From assembly GCA_036960175.1 (NCBI GenBank), contig JBALWH010000007.1, positions 58,636 through 122,635 on the forward strand: 64,000 nucleotides of DNA, in the 5' to 3' direction. The notes under the pieces are model-generated. The model made no database searches. It saw only the letters and a program-made list of their open reading frames with translations, and was not told where the DNA came from. The DNA is from Motiliproteus sp036960175. Its GTDB lineage: Bacteria > Pseudomonadota > Gammaproteobacteria > Pseudomonadales > Balneatricaceae. The position numbers were made by a program, and so were the translations under genes. Every line of letters begins with the position of its first letter. Position 1 is the stretch's first letter. This document shows positions 1-8,362 of this stretch, one piece after another.

Positions 1-359
1 GTGAGGTTGAAAAACGCTATCGAGCTCGTGTTCATGGAATTCTAGAATTTCAGGATGAGTTGGTTGATGAGCCGGTTAATGGCAAGTCTGCCCGCAGTCG
101 CATGACTACCTTGGCTGTTGATGCAGACAAGCAGCAATCCTTGATTGAAATTTTGCTGGAAACGGGTCGCAAGCATCAGATTCGCCAGCATCTGTCGGGC
201 ATGGGATTTCCCATCGTTGGTGACCGTCTCTATGGGCAGGGGGTTGCCGATGGGGTGGACCTGCAGTTGCAGTCCTTTTTGCTGAAGTTTCGCTGTCCCA
301 ATAGCGATACGCAACTCTGTTTTATGGTGCCGGAGCAGCAGCTGCTGTCCCTGTCCTAA
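1..359 (+). CDS. RluA-family pseudouridine synthase, C-terminal part (5' end outside window)
   Basis: The reading frame is open from base 3 and ends with TAA at 357-359, so only about the last 118 residues are present. The HQIRQHL and GDRLYG motifs are the conserved C-terminal signature of RluA-type pseudouridine synthases, which isomerise uridine in rRNA or tRNA. The catalytic aspartate region lies upstream, outside the window, so the RluA/RluC/RluD/TruC subtype cannot be decided. It converges with the Lrp-type gene 23 bases downstream, and no hairpin terminator was seen between them. Confidence 0.85.
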   Translation, partial: EVEKRYRARVHGILEFQDELVDEPVNGKSARSRMTTLAVDADKQQSLIEILLETGRKHQIRQHLSGMGFPIVGDRLYGQGVADGVDLQLQSFLLKFRCPNSDTQLCFMVPEQQLLSLS

Positions 360-382
360 TTCTTAGTGCTGCTGCCCAAGCG

Positions 383-868
383 CTAATCTTTGCTCAGCTG
401 TCGCAACGGTAGTGCCGTTTTCTGCACCGGTTGGCGTATCACGAAATTGGAAATGATTGAACGAATTCCGGGTATGGCGGTGAGCTTATCCAGAAGTAGC
501 TGCTGGTAGTGATCAAGGCTGGGCATCACGATTTTTACGATATAGTCGGCGGCACTGCCGGTGATCAGGAAGCACTCCAGCACCTCCGGAATTTTGACAA
601 TCTCGGCCTCAAAGGCATCTAGCTTATCTTTGGTTTGAGCTTCCAGGCTGATCTGTACCAGCACCGTCATTGGTAACCCTGCTTGTTTCTGATCCAGCAG
701 CACCACCTGGCGAGCGATCAGTCCAGATTCCTCTAGCTGTTTGATACGTCGACCGCAGGGGGTCGCCGATAGTCCGACCTGTTCGGCGATATCGCTGACG
801 CTGATGCGGGCATCCTGCTGCAGAATTTCTAAAATATTACGATCAATGCGATCCAGGGTTCGGTTCAT
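383..868 (-). CDS. Lrp/AsnC family transcriptional regulator
   Basis: A 161-residue protein, the usual Lrp/AsnC size. The N-terminal helix-turn-helix (about residues 10-55) contains RISVSDIAEQVGLS followed by the recognition helix. The C-terminal half is a RAM (amino-acid-binding) domain with a GSADYIVKI segment typical of the effector and oligomer interface. Family members act as octameric or dimeric DNA-binding proteins that respond to amino acids. It stands alone: its upstream region is the 326-base gap to a minus-strand membrane protein gene, and the plus-strand gene converges on it. The target is unknown. Confidence 0.92.
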   Translation of the reverse strand: MNRTLDRIDRNILEILQQDARISVSDIAEQVGLSATPCGRRIKQLEESGLIARQVVLLDQKQAGLPMTVLVQISLEAQTKDKLDAFEAEIVKIPEVLECFLITGSAADYIVKIVMPSLDHYQQLLLDKLTAIPGIRSIISNFVIRQPVQKTALPLRQLSKD

Positions 869-1194
869 AGCAGCCAGTCAGCTTAGTGGGGGAATGAATG
901 GGTAAGTCTGTGCATGGTTGGAGAGAGAAAAAGGATGGTTTCTTTGCCGAGTTTCAGTGCCATGGCAGCAGGTCATGCTTATGGTCGTCGGGGTTATGAT
1001 CTTGTGAATCATAGCGGTAGCCTTTTGGGCTTTAGCGGATTCGGCCCTTTTGGGGCCTAACCAACCATCCGCAGTTAGATTAACAACTGCGGCTTAGTGA
1101 ATGTCTGCAAAGTTAGCTTTTTTTCTCGTTGCTATTGGAGATTATAGCTAATTAAATATAATAAATTAGCTATGTTTTGTTTTGTGCTTCATAT
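869..1194. other. Intergenic region with short hairpins, no gene
   Basis: This gap lies upstream of the Lrp-type gene and downstream of the DUF2238 gene. It holds a perfect 8-bp inverted repeat (CCGCAGTT at 1069-1076, AACTGCGG at 1085-1092, 8-base loop) and a smaller GGCCC/GGGCC hairpin at 1043-1057. Neither has a T-run on either strand, so neither looks like a standard terminator. The stretch at 1120-1175 is AT-rich. No credible ORF was found. Confidence 0.5.
1069..1092. repeat. Perfect 8-bp inverted repeat with 8-base loop
   Basis: CCGCAGTT and AACTGCGG are exact reverse complements separated by AGATTAAC. It lies about 200 bases upstream of the Lrp-type gene and 100 bases past the end of the DUF2238 gene. 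With no T-run it could be an operator, an mRNA end stabiliser or chance. The symmetry is certain; the role is inference. Confidence 0.45.
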
Positions 1195-1827
1195 CTATGC
1201 ATTATTTGGTTGCATAATGCGCTCGAGTTGGCGCTGGTGTGCTCGGTTTAAGGTGGCTAATCCTACGATGGCGCCGAGCAGTGCCAAGGCCATGTCGGAT
1301 TGGGTATCCCAGACGTATCCTTGGGTGCCAAGAAAGGCTTCTGCAGATTCGCCGGAGCCGATGGCGACCCACCATTCAATTAGTTCGTAGAAGGCGCTGA
1401 AGGCCAGACAGAAGCAGACGATAAGGAAGTTACGCCAAGCTGCGGTACTGATTACCTGTTTACGAATTAGCAGCTCCCGGGCGATCAAAGCCGGTACCAA
1501 GCCTTGAACAAAGTGTCCTACTTTGTCGTAGTTATTGCGCTCAAGATCAAAGCTATCTCGTATCCAGTCGAATAGTGGCACTTCGGCGTAGGTGTAGTGG
1601 CCGCCGACCATCAGAATCAGGCAGTGAATCAGAATCAGTACATACACCAGGGGGGTTAGCGGAAAGCTACGCCGCGTTGCCAGCAACACAGCGGCACCGA
1701 TCAGTGCGGGGAGCACCTCCAGAAACCAGGTAAAACTGTCTTTGGGGTCGATTGCCGACCAAGTCAGTACCGCCAGAAAACTGCTCATCCAAAGTGCTGC
1801 TTTGAGGTTGGATTGATTACTTAGCAT
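1195..1827 (-). CDS. DUF2238 (YjdF-type) inner-membrane protein
   Basis: A 210-residue protein with several hydrophobic helices (about residues 10-30, 33-50, 57-75, 130-150 and 180-195). The conserved family features are NNYDKVGHF near residue 100, FYELIEWW near residue 145 and GYVWDTQSDM near residue 170, which place it in DUF2238, the YjdF family. The biochemical function is unknown. The start overlaps the end of the upstream HxlR regulator by 7 bases, so the two are probably one operon with coupled translation. Confidence 0.85.
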   Translation of the reverse strand: MLSNQSNLKAALWMSSFLAVLTWSAIDPKDSFTWFLEVLPALIGAAVLLATRRSFPLTPLVYVLILIHCLILMVGGHYTYAEVPLFDWIRDSFDLERNNYDKVGHFVQGLVPALIARELLIRKQVISTAAWRNFLIVCFCLAFSAFYELIEWWVAIGSGESAEAFLGTQGYVWDTQSDMALALLGAIVGLATLNRAHQRQLERIMQPNNA

Positions 1828-2195
1828 TGTTGATTGCTATCCTTATTCTCATCGCTGTTACTGATCGCTAGGTCACCCTGAAGATCTTCGATTTGTTGCA
1901 GCACCTGCAGAAATTTTTCACCAAAAGGCGTAACGGCGTACTCGACCCGGGGGGGAAGCTCTGGATAAGAGCGTTTTTCCAGAATACCGAATTCCATATT
2001 TTTTCGTAGGCAATCATTCAGCACTTTTGTGCTGAGTCCTTCAACGCAACGGACCATTTCGCCGGGGCGGTTGATGTCATTGGCCAGTAGGTTGAATACG
2101 GTTAACGACCATTTACAGCCGAAAATGGTCTCTACCATGCGTGCTGCGCGCTCCGGTGATGACTTTCTCTGAACTTTTTTCTCGTTAGTAATCAT
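1821..2195 (-). CDS. HxlR-family transcriptional regulator
   Basis: A 124-residue single-domain winged-helix protein. FGCKWSLTVFNLL near residues 25-38 (the usual GGKW motif is FGCKW here), GLSTKVLNDCLR and the wing segment YAVTPFGEKFL match HxlR. These dimeric regulators often respond to quinones, aldehydes or other electrophiles, and the cysteine near residue 27 sits where HxlR redox sensors often carry one. It is divergent from a short-chain dehydrogenase gene, its likely target, and co-transcribed with the DUF2238 gene. A tandem GTACC-type repeat in the shared promoter is a likely binding site. Confidence 0.9.
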   Translation of the reverse strand: MITNEKKVQRKSSPERAARMVETIFGCKWSLTVFNLLANDINRPGEMVRCVEGLSTKVLNDCLRKNMEFGILEKRSYPELPPRVEYAVTPFGEKFLQVLQQIEDLQGDLAISNSDENKDSNQQC

Positions 2196-2200
2196 AAAGA

Positions 2201-2238
2201 TGTACCAATAGGTGCCTAGTGTACCGATTTGTGCCTGG
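2201..2238. promoter_or_regulatory. Tandem 19-bp repeat, candidate HxlR operator
   Basis: Two adjacent 19-base units, TGTACCAATAGGTGCCTAG (2201-2219) and TGTACCGATTTGTGCCTGG (2220-2238), agree at 15 of 19 positions. Each unit is an imperfect inverted repeat (GTACC ... GGTGC). They lie 5 bases upstream of the hxlR-type start and about 80 bases upstream of the SDR start. HxlR regulators commonly bind GTAC-containing palindromes between divergent genes. Assignment to this regulator is inference. Confidence 0.55.
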
Positions 2239-2317
2239 TTTTCAGCGGCTTAACCCGCTCTTAGAGTAGTTCATCACAGACATGCAAGTGTGATCAAATT
2301 ATTCAGGAGAGCAGACC

Positions 2318-3112
2318 ATGATAAGCACGCTAAAGTTCGATCTTAATTCATCTAATGAAACGCGCTATTCACTGATTATCGGAGGCTCCAGCGGCATTGG
2401 CTATGCTACCGCAAAGCAGCTACTACTGCAGGGACGGGCGGTTATTATTGTTGGCCGTAATGGTTCCAAGCTGAAGGATGCAGAGCAGCTGTTGTCGGAG
2501 TTCGGCGAGGTCGCTAGCATTAAGTGTGATCTCTATAGTCGCGATCAACGACAGCAGCTCTGCGATGAGCTGCTGGCAAGCGACATCAATATTGAGCAAT
2601 TGGTGAATGCTGCGGGTTACTTCAGCCCTAAAGCGTTCCTTGACCATAACGAAGCGGACTATGATGTCTATATGGATCTGAATCGGGCGTTATTTTTTAT
2701 CAGCCAATGCGTTGCGGAGAAAATGAAGCAGCGTGGTGGTGGCAGTATCGTCAATATTGGTTCTATGTGGGCACTGCAAGCAATCAAAGCCACGCCATCA
2801 TCTGCTTACTCGATGGCTAAGGCGGGACTCCATGCCATGACCCAGCATCTGGCCATGGAGCTGGCGGAGTTTAATATCCGCGTTAATGCGGTATCGCCCG
2901 CCGTGGTGAAAACGCCTATTTACGCTTCTTTTATTGAAGCGGATCAGATCGATGCAACCCTGGCCAGCTTTGATAGTTTCCATCCATTGGGACGCATAGG
3001 CAGTGCCGAGGATGTGGCTAACAGCATCAGCTTTTTGCTATCGGATAAAGCATCCTGGGTCACCGGTGCCATCTGGGATGTAGACGGTGGTGTCATGGCA
3101 GGAAGGAACTGA
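2318..3112 (+). CDS. Short-chain dehydrogenase/reductase (SDR)
   Basis: A 264-residue classical SDR. The Rossmann glycine motif GGSSGIG is at residues 22-28, NAAG near residue 95, and the catalytic YxxxK is Y164-K168 (YSMAK), with the active-site Ser just before it (NIGSMW). The C-terminal SxxAxWVTG and WDVDGG segments are typical. It would oxidise or reduce a carbonyl/alcohol with NAD(P)H in the cytoplasm; the substrate is unknown. An AGGAG Shine-Dalgarno precedes the ATG. It is divergent from an HxlR regulator and followed 8 bases later by a double-cupin gene, so both are probably controlled by HxlR. Confidence 0.92.
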   Translation: MISTLKFDLNSSNETRYSLIIGGSSGIGYATAKQLLLQGRAVIIVGRNGSKLKDAEQLLSEFGEVASIKCDLYSRDQRQQLCDELLASDINIEQLVNAAGYFSPKAFLDHNEADYDVYMDLNRALFFISQCVAEKMKQRGGGSIVNIGSMWALQAIKATPSSAYSMAKAGLHAMTQHLAMELAEFNIRVNAVSPAVVKTPIYASFIEADQIDATLASFDSFHPLGRIGSAEDVANSISFLLSDKASWVTGAIWDVDGGVMAGRN

Positions 3113-3120
3113 GGATAAGC

Positions 3121-3801
3121 ATGATGATGAATATGGATCGCAGTCAACGGCTGGTGATCGATACCGCAGAGATGCAGTGGCAGGACTCCCCTGCCGCTGG
3201 CGTGTTGCGTAAACCCCTGGAGCGCGAGGCGGCCGAATCCGGGCAGGTCACCAGTATCGTGCGCTATCAGCCCGGTGCTCGGTTTTCCGCCCATAGCCAT
3301 CCCCATGGCGAGGAGATTTTGGTGCTCAGCGGCGTCTTCGAGGATGACCAAGGCCGTTATCCCGCAGGCAGCTATCTGCGCAATCCTCCCGGCTCCAGTC
3401 ATAGTCCGGCCAGTTCAGCAGGTTGTGAGCTGCTGGTTAAGCTGAATATGTTTGATGCTGAAGATCTGCAGAGTCTCAATGTTGATACTAAACAGACGCA
3501 GTGGCAACCGGGGTTGGTTGCGGGGCTGTCAGTGCTGCCGCTGCATAACTATTCCGATGGTCGCTACAACGAGAGCACTGCCTTGGTGCGTTGGCAGCCG
3601 GGAACTAAGTTCCAGCCTCACTCTCACCCTGGCGGCGAAGAGATTCTGGTGCTGGAAGGGGTGTTTGAAGATGAGTTTGGTCGCTATCCGGCGGGTAGCT
3701 GGATTCGCAGTCCCAGTGGCAGTGCGCATCAGCCGTTTTCTGCTGAGGGCTGTCTGATCTTTGTGAAGACCGGACACCTGCATGGTCTCACCCTGCGCTA
3801 G
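3121..3801 (+). CDS. Double-cupin protein (ChrR-like cupins)
   Basis: A 226-residue protein with two similar cupin domains. Each has an HSHPxGEEILVL metal-binding segment (about residues 58-70 and 166-178), a GVFEDxxGRYPAGS strand, and a later PxGSxH histidine. The duplicated halves are visibly homologous. This is the cupin type found at the C-terminus of the ChrR anti-sigma factor and in stand-alone enzymes. Without an anti-sigma domain, a metal-dependent enzyme or binding role is more likely. It begins 8 bases after the SDR gene and is probably in the same operon. The next gene converges 4 bases downstream. Confidence 0.87.
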   Translation: MMMNMDRSQRLVIDTAEMQWQDSPAAGVLRKPLEREAAESGQVTSIVRYQPGARFSAHSHPHGEEILVLSGVFEDDQGRYPAGSYLRNPPGSSHSPASSAGCELLVKLNMFDAEDLQSLNVDTKQTQWQPGLVAGLSVLPLHNYSDGRYNESTALVRWQPGTKFQPHSHPGGEEILVLEGVFEDEFGRYPAGSWIRSPSGSAHQPFSAEGCLIFVKTGHLHGLTLR

Positions 3802-3805
3802 TTAA

Positions 3806-4492
3806 TCAGTCCTCAAAGCGATAGCCAATGCCATGCACGGTCTGAATTATTTCAGGCACTCTTGGATCTAGCTCAAGGGTTTTACGCAGCTTCGATATAT
3901 GTTGATCGAGGCTGCGACTGTTGGCCAGATAGTTGCGACCCCAGCAATGATTAAACAGCGACTCGCGATCCACCACTTTGCCGCAATTGTCATGCAGCAG
4001 GCGCAGTATTTTCATATCCCGAAGACTGAGTTCGTAAACTGTGGAGCCGCGCTGGGCCCTTAACTGCTCGGGCATGACCTGCAGGTCTTTCATCACGAAG
4101 GCGTGGTCATTTTCGCTGTTGGCCTGAATCTGCAAACAACGGCGGGTCACGGCGCGAATACGGGCGATGACTTCGCGGCTGCCGAAAGGTTTTTTGATGT
4201 AGTCGTCGGCACCTAATTCAAGGCCCAGCACCTGATCTATCTCTTCGGATTTGGCGGTAATGAAAATGACCGGTACGGTTTGATTCTGCTGGCGTATCTG
4301 CCGGCAGATACTGTAACCATCCTGCTTCGGCATCATGATATCCAAAAGCACCGCATCGGGCTGAAACTGCTGATAGAGCTGCCAGGCCTGATCGCCATCG
4401 GCGGCTTCAATACAGTCATAGCCTTCCGCTTCCAACAGTGCTTTCAGCCCTTGGCGGATATGCAGATCGTCTTCGGCAATGAGTAACTTCAT
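3806..4492 (-). CDS. OmpR-family response regulator
   Basis: A 228-residue two-domain regulator. The receiver domain has acidic residues D8-D9, phosphoacceptor D51 (LLDIMMP), T79 in the ITAKS segment, and the later lysine in YIKKPF. The C-terminal winged helix (about residues 130-228) ends with TVHGIGYRF, typical of OmpR/PhoB regulators. Its start overlaps the end of the sensor kinase gene by 4 bases (ATGA), a strong sign of a cognate pair. The operon also includes the upstream VWA gene. Direct repeats with an 11-base period upstream of that gene are plausible binding sites. Confidence 0.94.
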   Translation of the reverse strand: MKLLIAEDDLHIRQGLKALLEAEGYDCIEAADGDQAWQLYQQFQPDAVLLDIMMPKQDGYSICRQIRQQNQTVPVIFITAKSEEIDQVLGLELGADDYIKKPFGSREVIARIRAVTRRCLQIQANSENDHAFVMKDLQVMPEQLRAQRGSTVYELSLRDMKILRLLHDNCGKVVDRESLFNHCWGRNYLANSRSLDQHISKLRKTLELDPRVPEIIQTVHGIGYRFED

Positions 4493-6288
4493 GGAAGATC
4501 TCCGCGTGGGATAGCGTCTTCGGGCGTGTTAATTTGCAACAAAAAACTAGCGCCAGAGAGGGGGTGATCTGCAGCAGTATCTGTCAGGGTTTCCAGCATC
4601 AGATCACCATCTTGGGCCCGGGCCAGATCTCTTGCCAGACCAAGGCCAATACCGGTGCCGCTGACGCCATCGGTGAGCTTGTTACTGATTCGGTAGAAGG
4701 GCGTGAAAATAGCCTCGGATTCGCCAGGTGCAATACCGGGCCCGTAATCTCTGATTCTGATATAGCTGCTCTGCGCCTCCTGCCAGCTGCTGATATCGAT
4801 AAAGCGGCCATCCGCAGCGTATTTTTCACAGTTACTGATTAGGTTGTTAAGAATTTGCTCCAGCGCCTGACAGTCAAACAGGCGTATTTCGTTGGCGTTG
4901 CCGTCAAAGCGGATCTGCAAATTGTGATCATTAAGGGCCGGGGTGAAGTTCTCGATAATCTGCTCAATGCAGCGGTCTATCTGGTCTTGCTTGGGGCTGA
5001 TCTTTAAACCGCCACGTTTGATGCGGGAGAAGCTCAGGACGTTTTCGATCAGCCGGGATAGACGCTGGCTTTCGCTGGCAATAACCCGTAGATAGCGTTG
5101 TGGTACGGGGTCTTCTTCTTCGGTTGGCAGGTGCTGCTCCAGCATCTCTGCATAAAGTCGGACGTTGGTCAGCGGTGTTTTCAACTCATGGGACACCTGA
5201 TTAACAAAATTCACCCGCTGCTCGGCATTTCTTATTTCTCGATTGTGTTCCCGGTACAGCAGCCAGGCTAGGGCAGAAAGGCCGCTGGTAAGCAAAATTA
5301 GCCAGCTGACCAGTGACATCCAGCCACTGTCTCCGGCTTGCAGCGCCGGTGCATAATAAGCCAGACGCCAGCTGCCGATAGGGTGGCTGAGGGGCAGGAC
5401 TCTTTGTGGCTGGCTATTGGCCTGGGGGCGGTATTCGCCCCAGGCATAGACGACCTCATCACGGTCATTGATCAGGCGTATTTCTGCCCGTCCGAGAGAG
5501 CTGCTTTGACTGTCACCCTCTGGCAACCGGTTTAGCAGGTCTGACACTAGGCGGGGGCCATTCAGTACAAAGCCGATAACGTTATCCAGGTCATCTCGCC
5601 ACCAGAATATATGCTGCAGACCGGTATCGGCGTACCAGGCGATCCAGCCATGCGGGTTGTCAGCCAGAATGTCAGTCTTTTGGGTCGGTGACTCTAAGCG
5701 TTCTGGCTGTGCCTGTTGGGATAGTTGACCACTGTATAAGGTTGAACTGAGAACGGAGTCTTCATATTGATCAGTGGCTGCTGAGGACGATTGCAGCTGG
5801 CTGCGTTGCCCGGTTCTTTTTATTGGCTGGTTAATCGGATCCAGCTCTGGGCTGTTAAATAGCTCTGGCGTTGCGAATAGTGCTTTGGTGCGTTCGACAA
5901 AAGCCTGCTCCAGGCGATTGCTTTGCTGGTTTGAGGGTGGGAATTGTCGCTCCCCCTGCGGGGTCAGGACAAACAGTTGGGATAGCCAGGGTGACTGTTT
6001 AATGTATTGTCGCAGGGGTTCTGGAGAGTAGGTGCCATCACGCTGTTGCTGCAGGGTTCTGGCGTCAGGGATCAGGCGCCTTTGTAGCGCGAGGAAGTGG
6101 TCCTGAAGCAGCTGGTCGACAGTCTGCAGGCGGTGTTCGATCAGGTTGCTGAACTGGTGTTCCAGTAATTGCTGCTGGTTCTGTTGATGACGGACTCCGA
6201 ACCAGGCCAGCAGCAATACTGGCAAGAGGATAATGACGGCTAGCAGGATCGGAGTTCGTTTTTTCAGAGTCATGGTCAGCGACAGCAT
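4489..6288 (-). CDS. Membrane sensor histidine kinase
   Basis: A 599-residue kinase. A transmembrane helix lies at about residues 12-31, then a large periplasmic domain (about 32-322) of no family I recognise, then a second helix at about 325-345. HisKA carries the phosphoacceptor His near residue 366 (VSHELKTPL). The HATPase_c domain has NLISNCEKYA, GPGIAP and GTGIGLGLA boxes. It phosphorylates the response regulator encoded downstream with a 4-base overlap. The gene starts 36 bases after the VWA gene, so the VWA protein may shape or report the signal. The periplasmic stretch around residues 150-200 is rich in Ser and Gln. Confidence 0.93.
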   Translation of the reverse strand: MLSLTMTLKKRTPILLAVIILLPVLLLAWFGVRHQQNQQQLLEHQFSNLIEHRLQTVDQLLQDHFLALQRRLIPDARTLQQQRDGTYSPEPLRQYIKQSPWLSQLFVLTPQGERQFPPSNQQSNRLEQAFVERTKALFATPELFNSPELDPINQPIKRTGQRSQLQSSSAATDQYEDSVLSSTLYSGQLSQQAQPERLESPTQKTDILADNPHGWIAWYADTGLQHIFWWRDDLDNVIGFVLNGPRLVSDLLNRLPEGDSQSSSLGRAEIRLINDRDEVVYAWGEYRPQANSQPQRVLPLSHPIGSWRLAYYAPALQAGDSGWMSLVSWLILLTSGLSALAWLLYREHNREIRNAEQRVNFVNQVSHELKTPLTNVRLYAEMLEQHLPTEEEDPVPQRYLRVIASESQRLSRLIENVLSFSRIKRGGLKISPKQDQIDRCIEQIIENFTPALNDHNLQIRFDGNANEIRLFDCQALEQILNNLISNCEKYAADGRFIDISSWQEAQSSYIRIRDYGPGIAPGESEAIFTPFYRISNKLTDGVSGTGIGLGLARDLARAQDGDLMLETLTDTAADHPLSGASFLLQINTPEDAIPRGDLP

Positions 6289-6324
6289 CCTGTGTATGGG
6301 TTTACCGAGCCACGGCTCAGGCTA

Positions 6325-7677
6325 TCAGTATTTCTGTTGGGTTGCGCGTTTATACTGACGGGCTTTGAGTTCCTTGCGTTTTTTGTTCCACTGCTGCTCA
6401 TCGCCCAGCTCATCAGCATCTTTCAAGGCTTCGGCCTTCTGTTCCATCAGCTTTGGAGAGCTTAATGCCGCGCCCTGTGAACCCAGGTAAGTCGCGCTTT
6501 GTTTCAGGATTGTTTGGGCACCCTGAATATCACCCTGATCCCTTTTTTCCAGGGCCTGACGACCATATTCATTGGCGACCTGTTCAACGGCTGACTCATA
6601 GGCGTTACTGTCGATGGCGGCTTCAACTTCTTCTTTAGACTGGCTGAAAGAGGCGCTGACTCGCTCCCGTACTTGCTGGTTCTTGCGGGTGTAGAGGTTG
6701 TAATAGTCAATATCGATAGTGGCCAGTTCCAGGTCACTGCCTGCCTGTTGGGCCGGTACTTCGACCTCAAGGATGACGAATTTTTCCTGCTCGCTATAGA
6801 GCTGGTTGAGGCGAGCGCGAACACGGCCGCCAATGATATCGCTTTCTCGTCCAAGCAAGCGAATGGGTTTGATGCCCTTGCCGCAGTTGATCTCGATGGT
6901 GACACCCTGGGCGACCACGGATAACACGTCGCCAAACTCATATTGGAATATGCTGGCCAGATCCTCGGCATTTTCTACAAAGGCATGGTTGCCATCGCTG
7001 AAACCTGCCAAGCGTGTCATCAGGTCTTCGTTATATCCCAAGCCGAGGCCGATAGTGGTGACGCTCATACCTTCTTTGGCCAGTGATGCACCCAGTTGTC
7101 CTAGCTCTCTGGGAGACTGTGGGCCAACGTTAGCAAGGCCATCCGATAGCAGAATAACGCGATTAACCTTGTTTTGATCGAGGAACTTACGCAGTTCCTG
7201 AGCCCCTTTGCTGACACCGGCAAAAAGAGCGGTGTTGCCGTTGGCACGAATATGGCGGATGGCGTTGTAGATGCTTGGTTTATCGCTGACCTTAGTGGCG
7301 GGCACCACAACCTTGACCCGAGAGTCATAACTGATCACCGAGACGATGTCTCTGTTGTCGAGGCGACGAATGGCCATTATCGCGGCTTCACGGGCCTGTT
7401 CAATTTTATCGCCAGCCATAGACCCAGATTTATCCAGGACGATGGCGATGTTGGCGGGTATGCGCTCCTGCTTGTTATGTTGCTTGAAGCCTTCCAAGGA
7501 TATCTTGATAAACGCCTTGTGGACTTTGTCGGCGGCCATGACCGGGGTGGCCAGATTGATATTTAGATCAATCTCATTGGGCACTTTCAGGCTGGCGTTG
7601 GCGCTGCAGGCCAGCAGTGCCAGCAGGGCGCCGCCTAGCAGTTGCTTCATTGGCTGAGACACGTTGGGTGCGTTCAT
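6325..7677 (-). CDS. Secreted VWA-domain protein
   Basis: A 450-residue protein with an N-terminal signal peptide (about residues 10-28, ending CSANAS). The von Willebrand factor A domain (about residues 75-245) keeps the MIDAS metal site: DKSGS, the NTALF threonine and SDGLAN. A beta-rich domain follows, and the C-terminal 70 residues are highly charged and probably coiled. The ATG has an AAGGA Shine-Dalgarno about 8 bases upstream. It is the first gene of a VWA / kinase / regulator operon, suggesting a periplasmic partner of the kinase; this is inference from order. Its promoter region is shared with a divergent cupin gene. Confidence 0.9.
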   Translation of the reverse strand: MNAPNVSQPMKQLLGGALLALLACSANASLKVPNEIDLNINLATPVMAADKVHKAFIKISLEGFKQHNKQERIPANIAIVLDKSGSMAGDKIEQAREAAIMAIRRLDNRDIVSVISYDSRVKVVVPATKVSDKPSIYNAIRHIRANGNTALFAGVSKGAQELRKFLDQNKVNRVILLSDGLANVGPQSPRELGQLGASLAKEGMSVTTIGLGLGYNEDLMTRLAGFSDGNHAFVENAEDLASIFQYEFGDVLSVVAQGVTIEINCGKGIKPIRLLGRESDIIGGRVRARLNQLYSEQEKFVILEVEVPAQQAGSDLELATIDIDYYNLYTRKNQQVRERVSASFSQSKEEVEAAIDSNAYESAVEQVANEYGRQALEKRDQGDIQGAQTILKQSATYLGSQGAALSSPKLMEQKAEALKDADELGDEQQWNKKRKELKARQYKRATQQKY

Positions 7678-7746
7678 GATGATATTCCTTGTTCAGTGAG
7701 TATAGGGGAGCGGGGTGTTTCCGAAAACCGGTCTTTCCCCAGGCTT

Positions 7747-7820
7747 CTGTATGTCACTGTATGCCAGTACTAAGGTTCAAAGGTCAGATGAGTTTTTGGG
7801 TTTTGTAAGGAGTTTGTAAG
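7747..7820. promoter_or_regulatory. Direct repeats, candidate response-regulator binding sites
   Basis: TTTGTAAG occurs at 7802-7809 and again at 7813-7820, exactly 11 bases apart. CTGTATG occurs at 7747-7753 and 7757-7763, 10 bases apart. Direct repeats at one helical turn are the usual architecture of OmpR-family sites. They lie between the divergent VWA operon and the secreted cupin gene, so the operon's own regulator is the obvious candidate. That link is inference. Confidence 0.45.
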
Positions 7821-7918
7821 CGCTGGCGGGGCTTGTTCAGAATGCCAATTTCTTTCATCATGCCTGCTGAGTCGAATTTGAAACGCTTTTTGAACTGAGT
7901 CGGAAAGGACTGAAATTG

Positions 7919-8362
7919 ATGAAAACCCTATATGCTCTGCTCGCTGCAACCTTGTTGCTGAATACTTCGACCCTGATGGCTGCGGATGTCTCTGCTGAAA
8001 TTCTGGCGCAAGGATCAGCCAGCTGGGATAGCGGTGGTTTTCAGTATCCTGCCGGGAAACCGCAGCTGACGGTGCAGAAAATCAGTATTAAGGCCGGGTC
8101 TGAGCCGCTGGAGCTAAGCATTCATTGCCATACAATCCCCCTGGCTGCCTACGTCGTCAGCGGCAGCGTCAAGGTAGTCAAGCTAAGCGGGGAAGAGAAG
8201 ACTTTTCAGGCCGGGGAAGGTTTGATAGAGGTGGTGAACAGCTGGCACAAAGGCGTGTTTGTGGATGATACCGAGCTGATCGTTTTTTATGCCGGCGCTG
8301 AGGGTACGCCACTCTCATTTAAGCAAGGTGATACTAAACCGACTTCGGCCAGTTGCCGATAA
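7919..8362 (+). CDS. Secreted single-cupin protein
   Basis: About 147 residues with a signal peptide (roughly residues 1-21, ending LMAA). A small cupin barrel follows, with HCHTIPLAAYVVSGSV near residues 70-85 and a later GLIEVVNSWHKG segment carrying the second histidine. A TTG codon lies just before this ATG in the same frame; the ATG at 7919 is preferred because AAAGGA sits about 10 bases upstream. It probably acts in the periplasm as a metal-dependent or ligand-binding cupin of unknown substrate. It is divergent from the VWA/two-component operon, so co-regulation is possible. Confidence 0.85.
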   Translation: MKTLYALLAATLLLNTSTLMAADVSAEILAQGSASWDSGGFQYPAGKPQLTVQKISIKAGSEPLELSIHCHTIPLAAYVVSGSVKVVKLSGEEKTFQAGEGLIEVVNSWHKGVFVDDTELIVFYAGAEGTPLSFKQGDTKPTSASCR

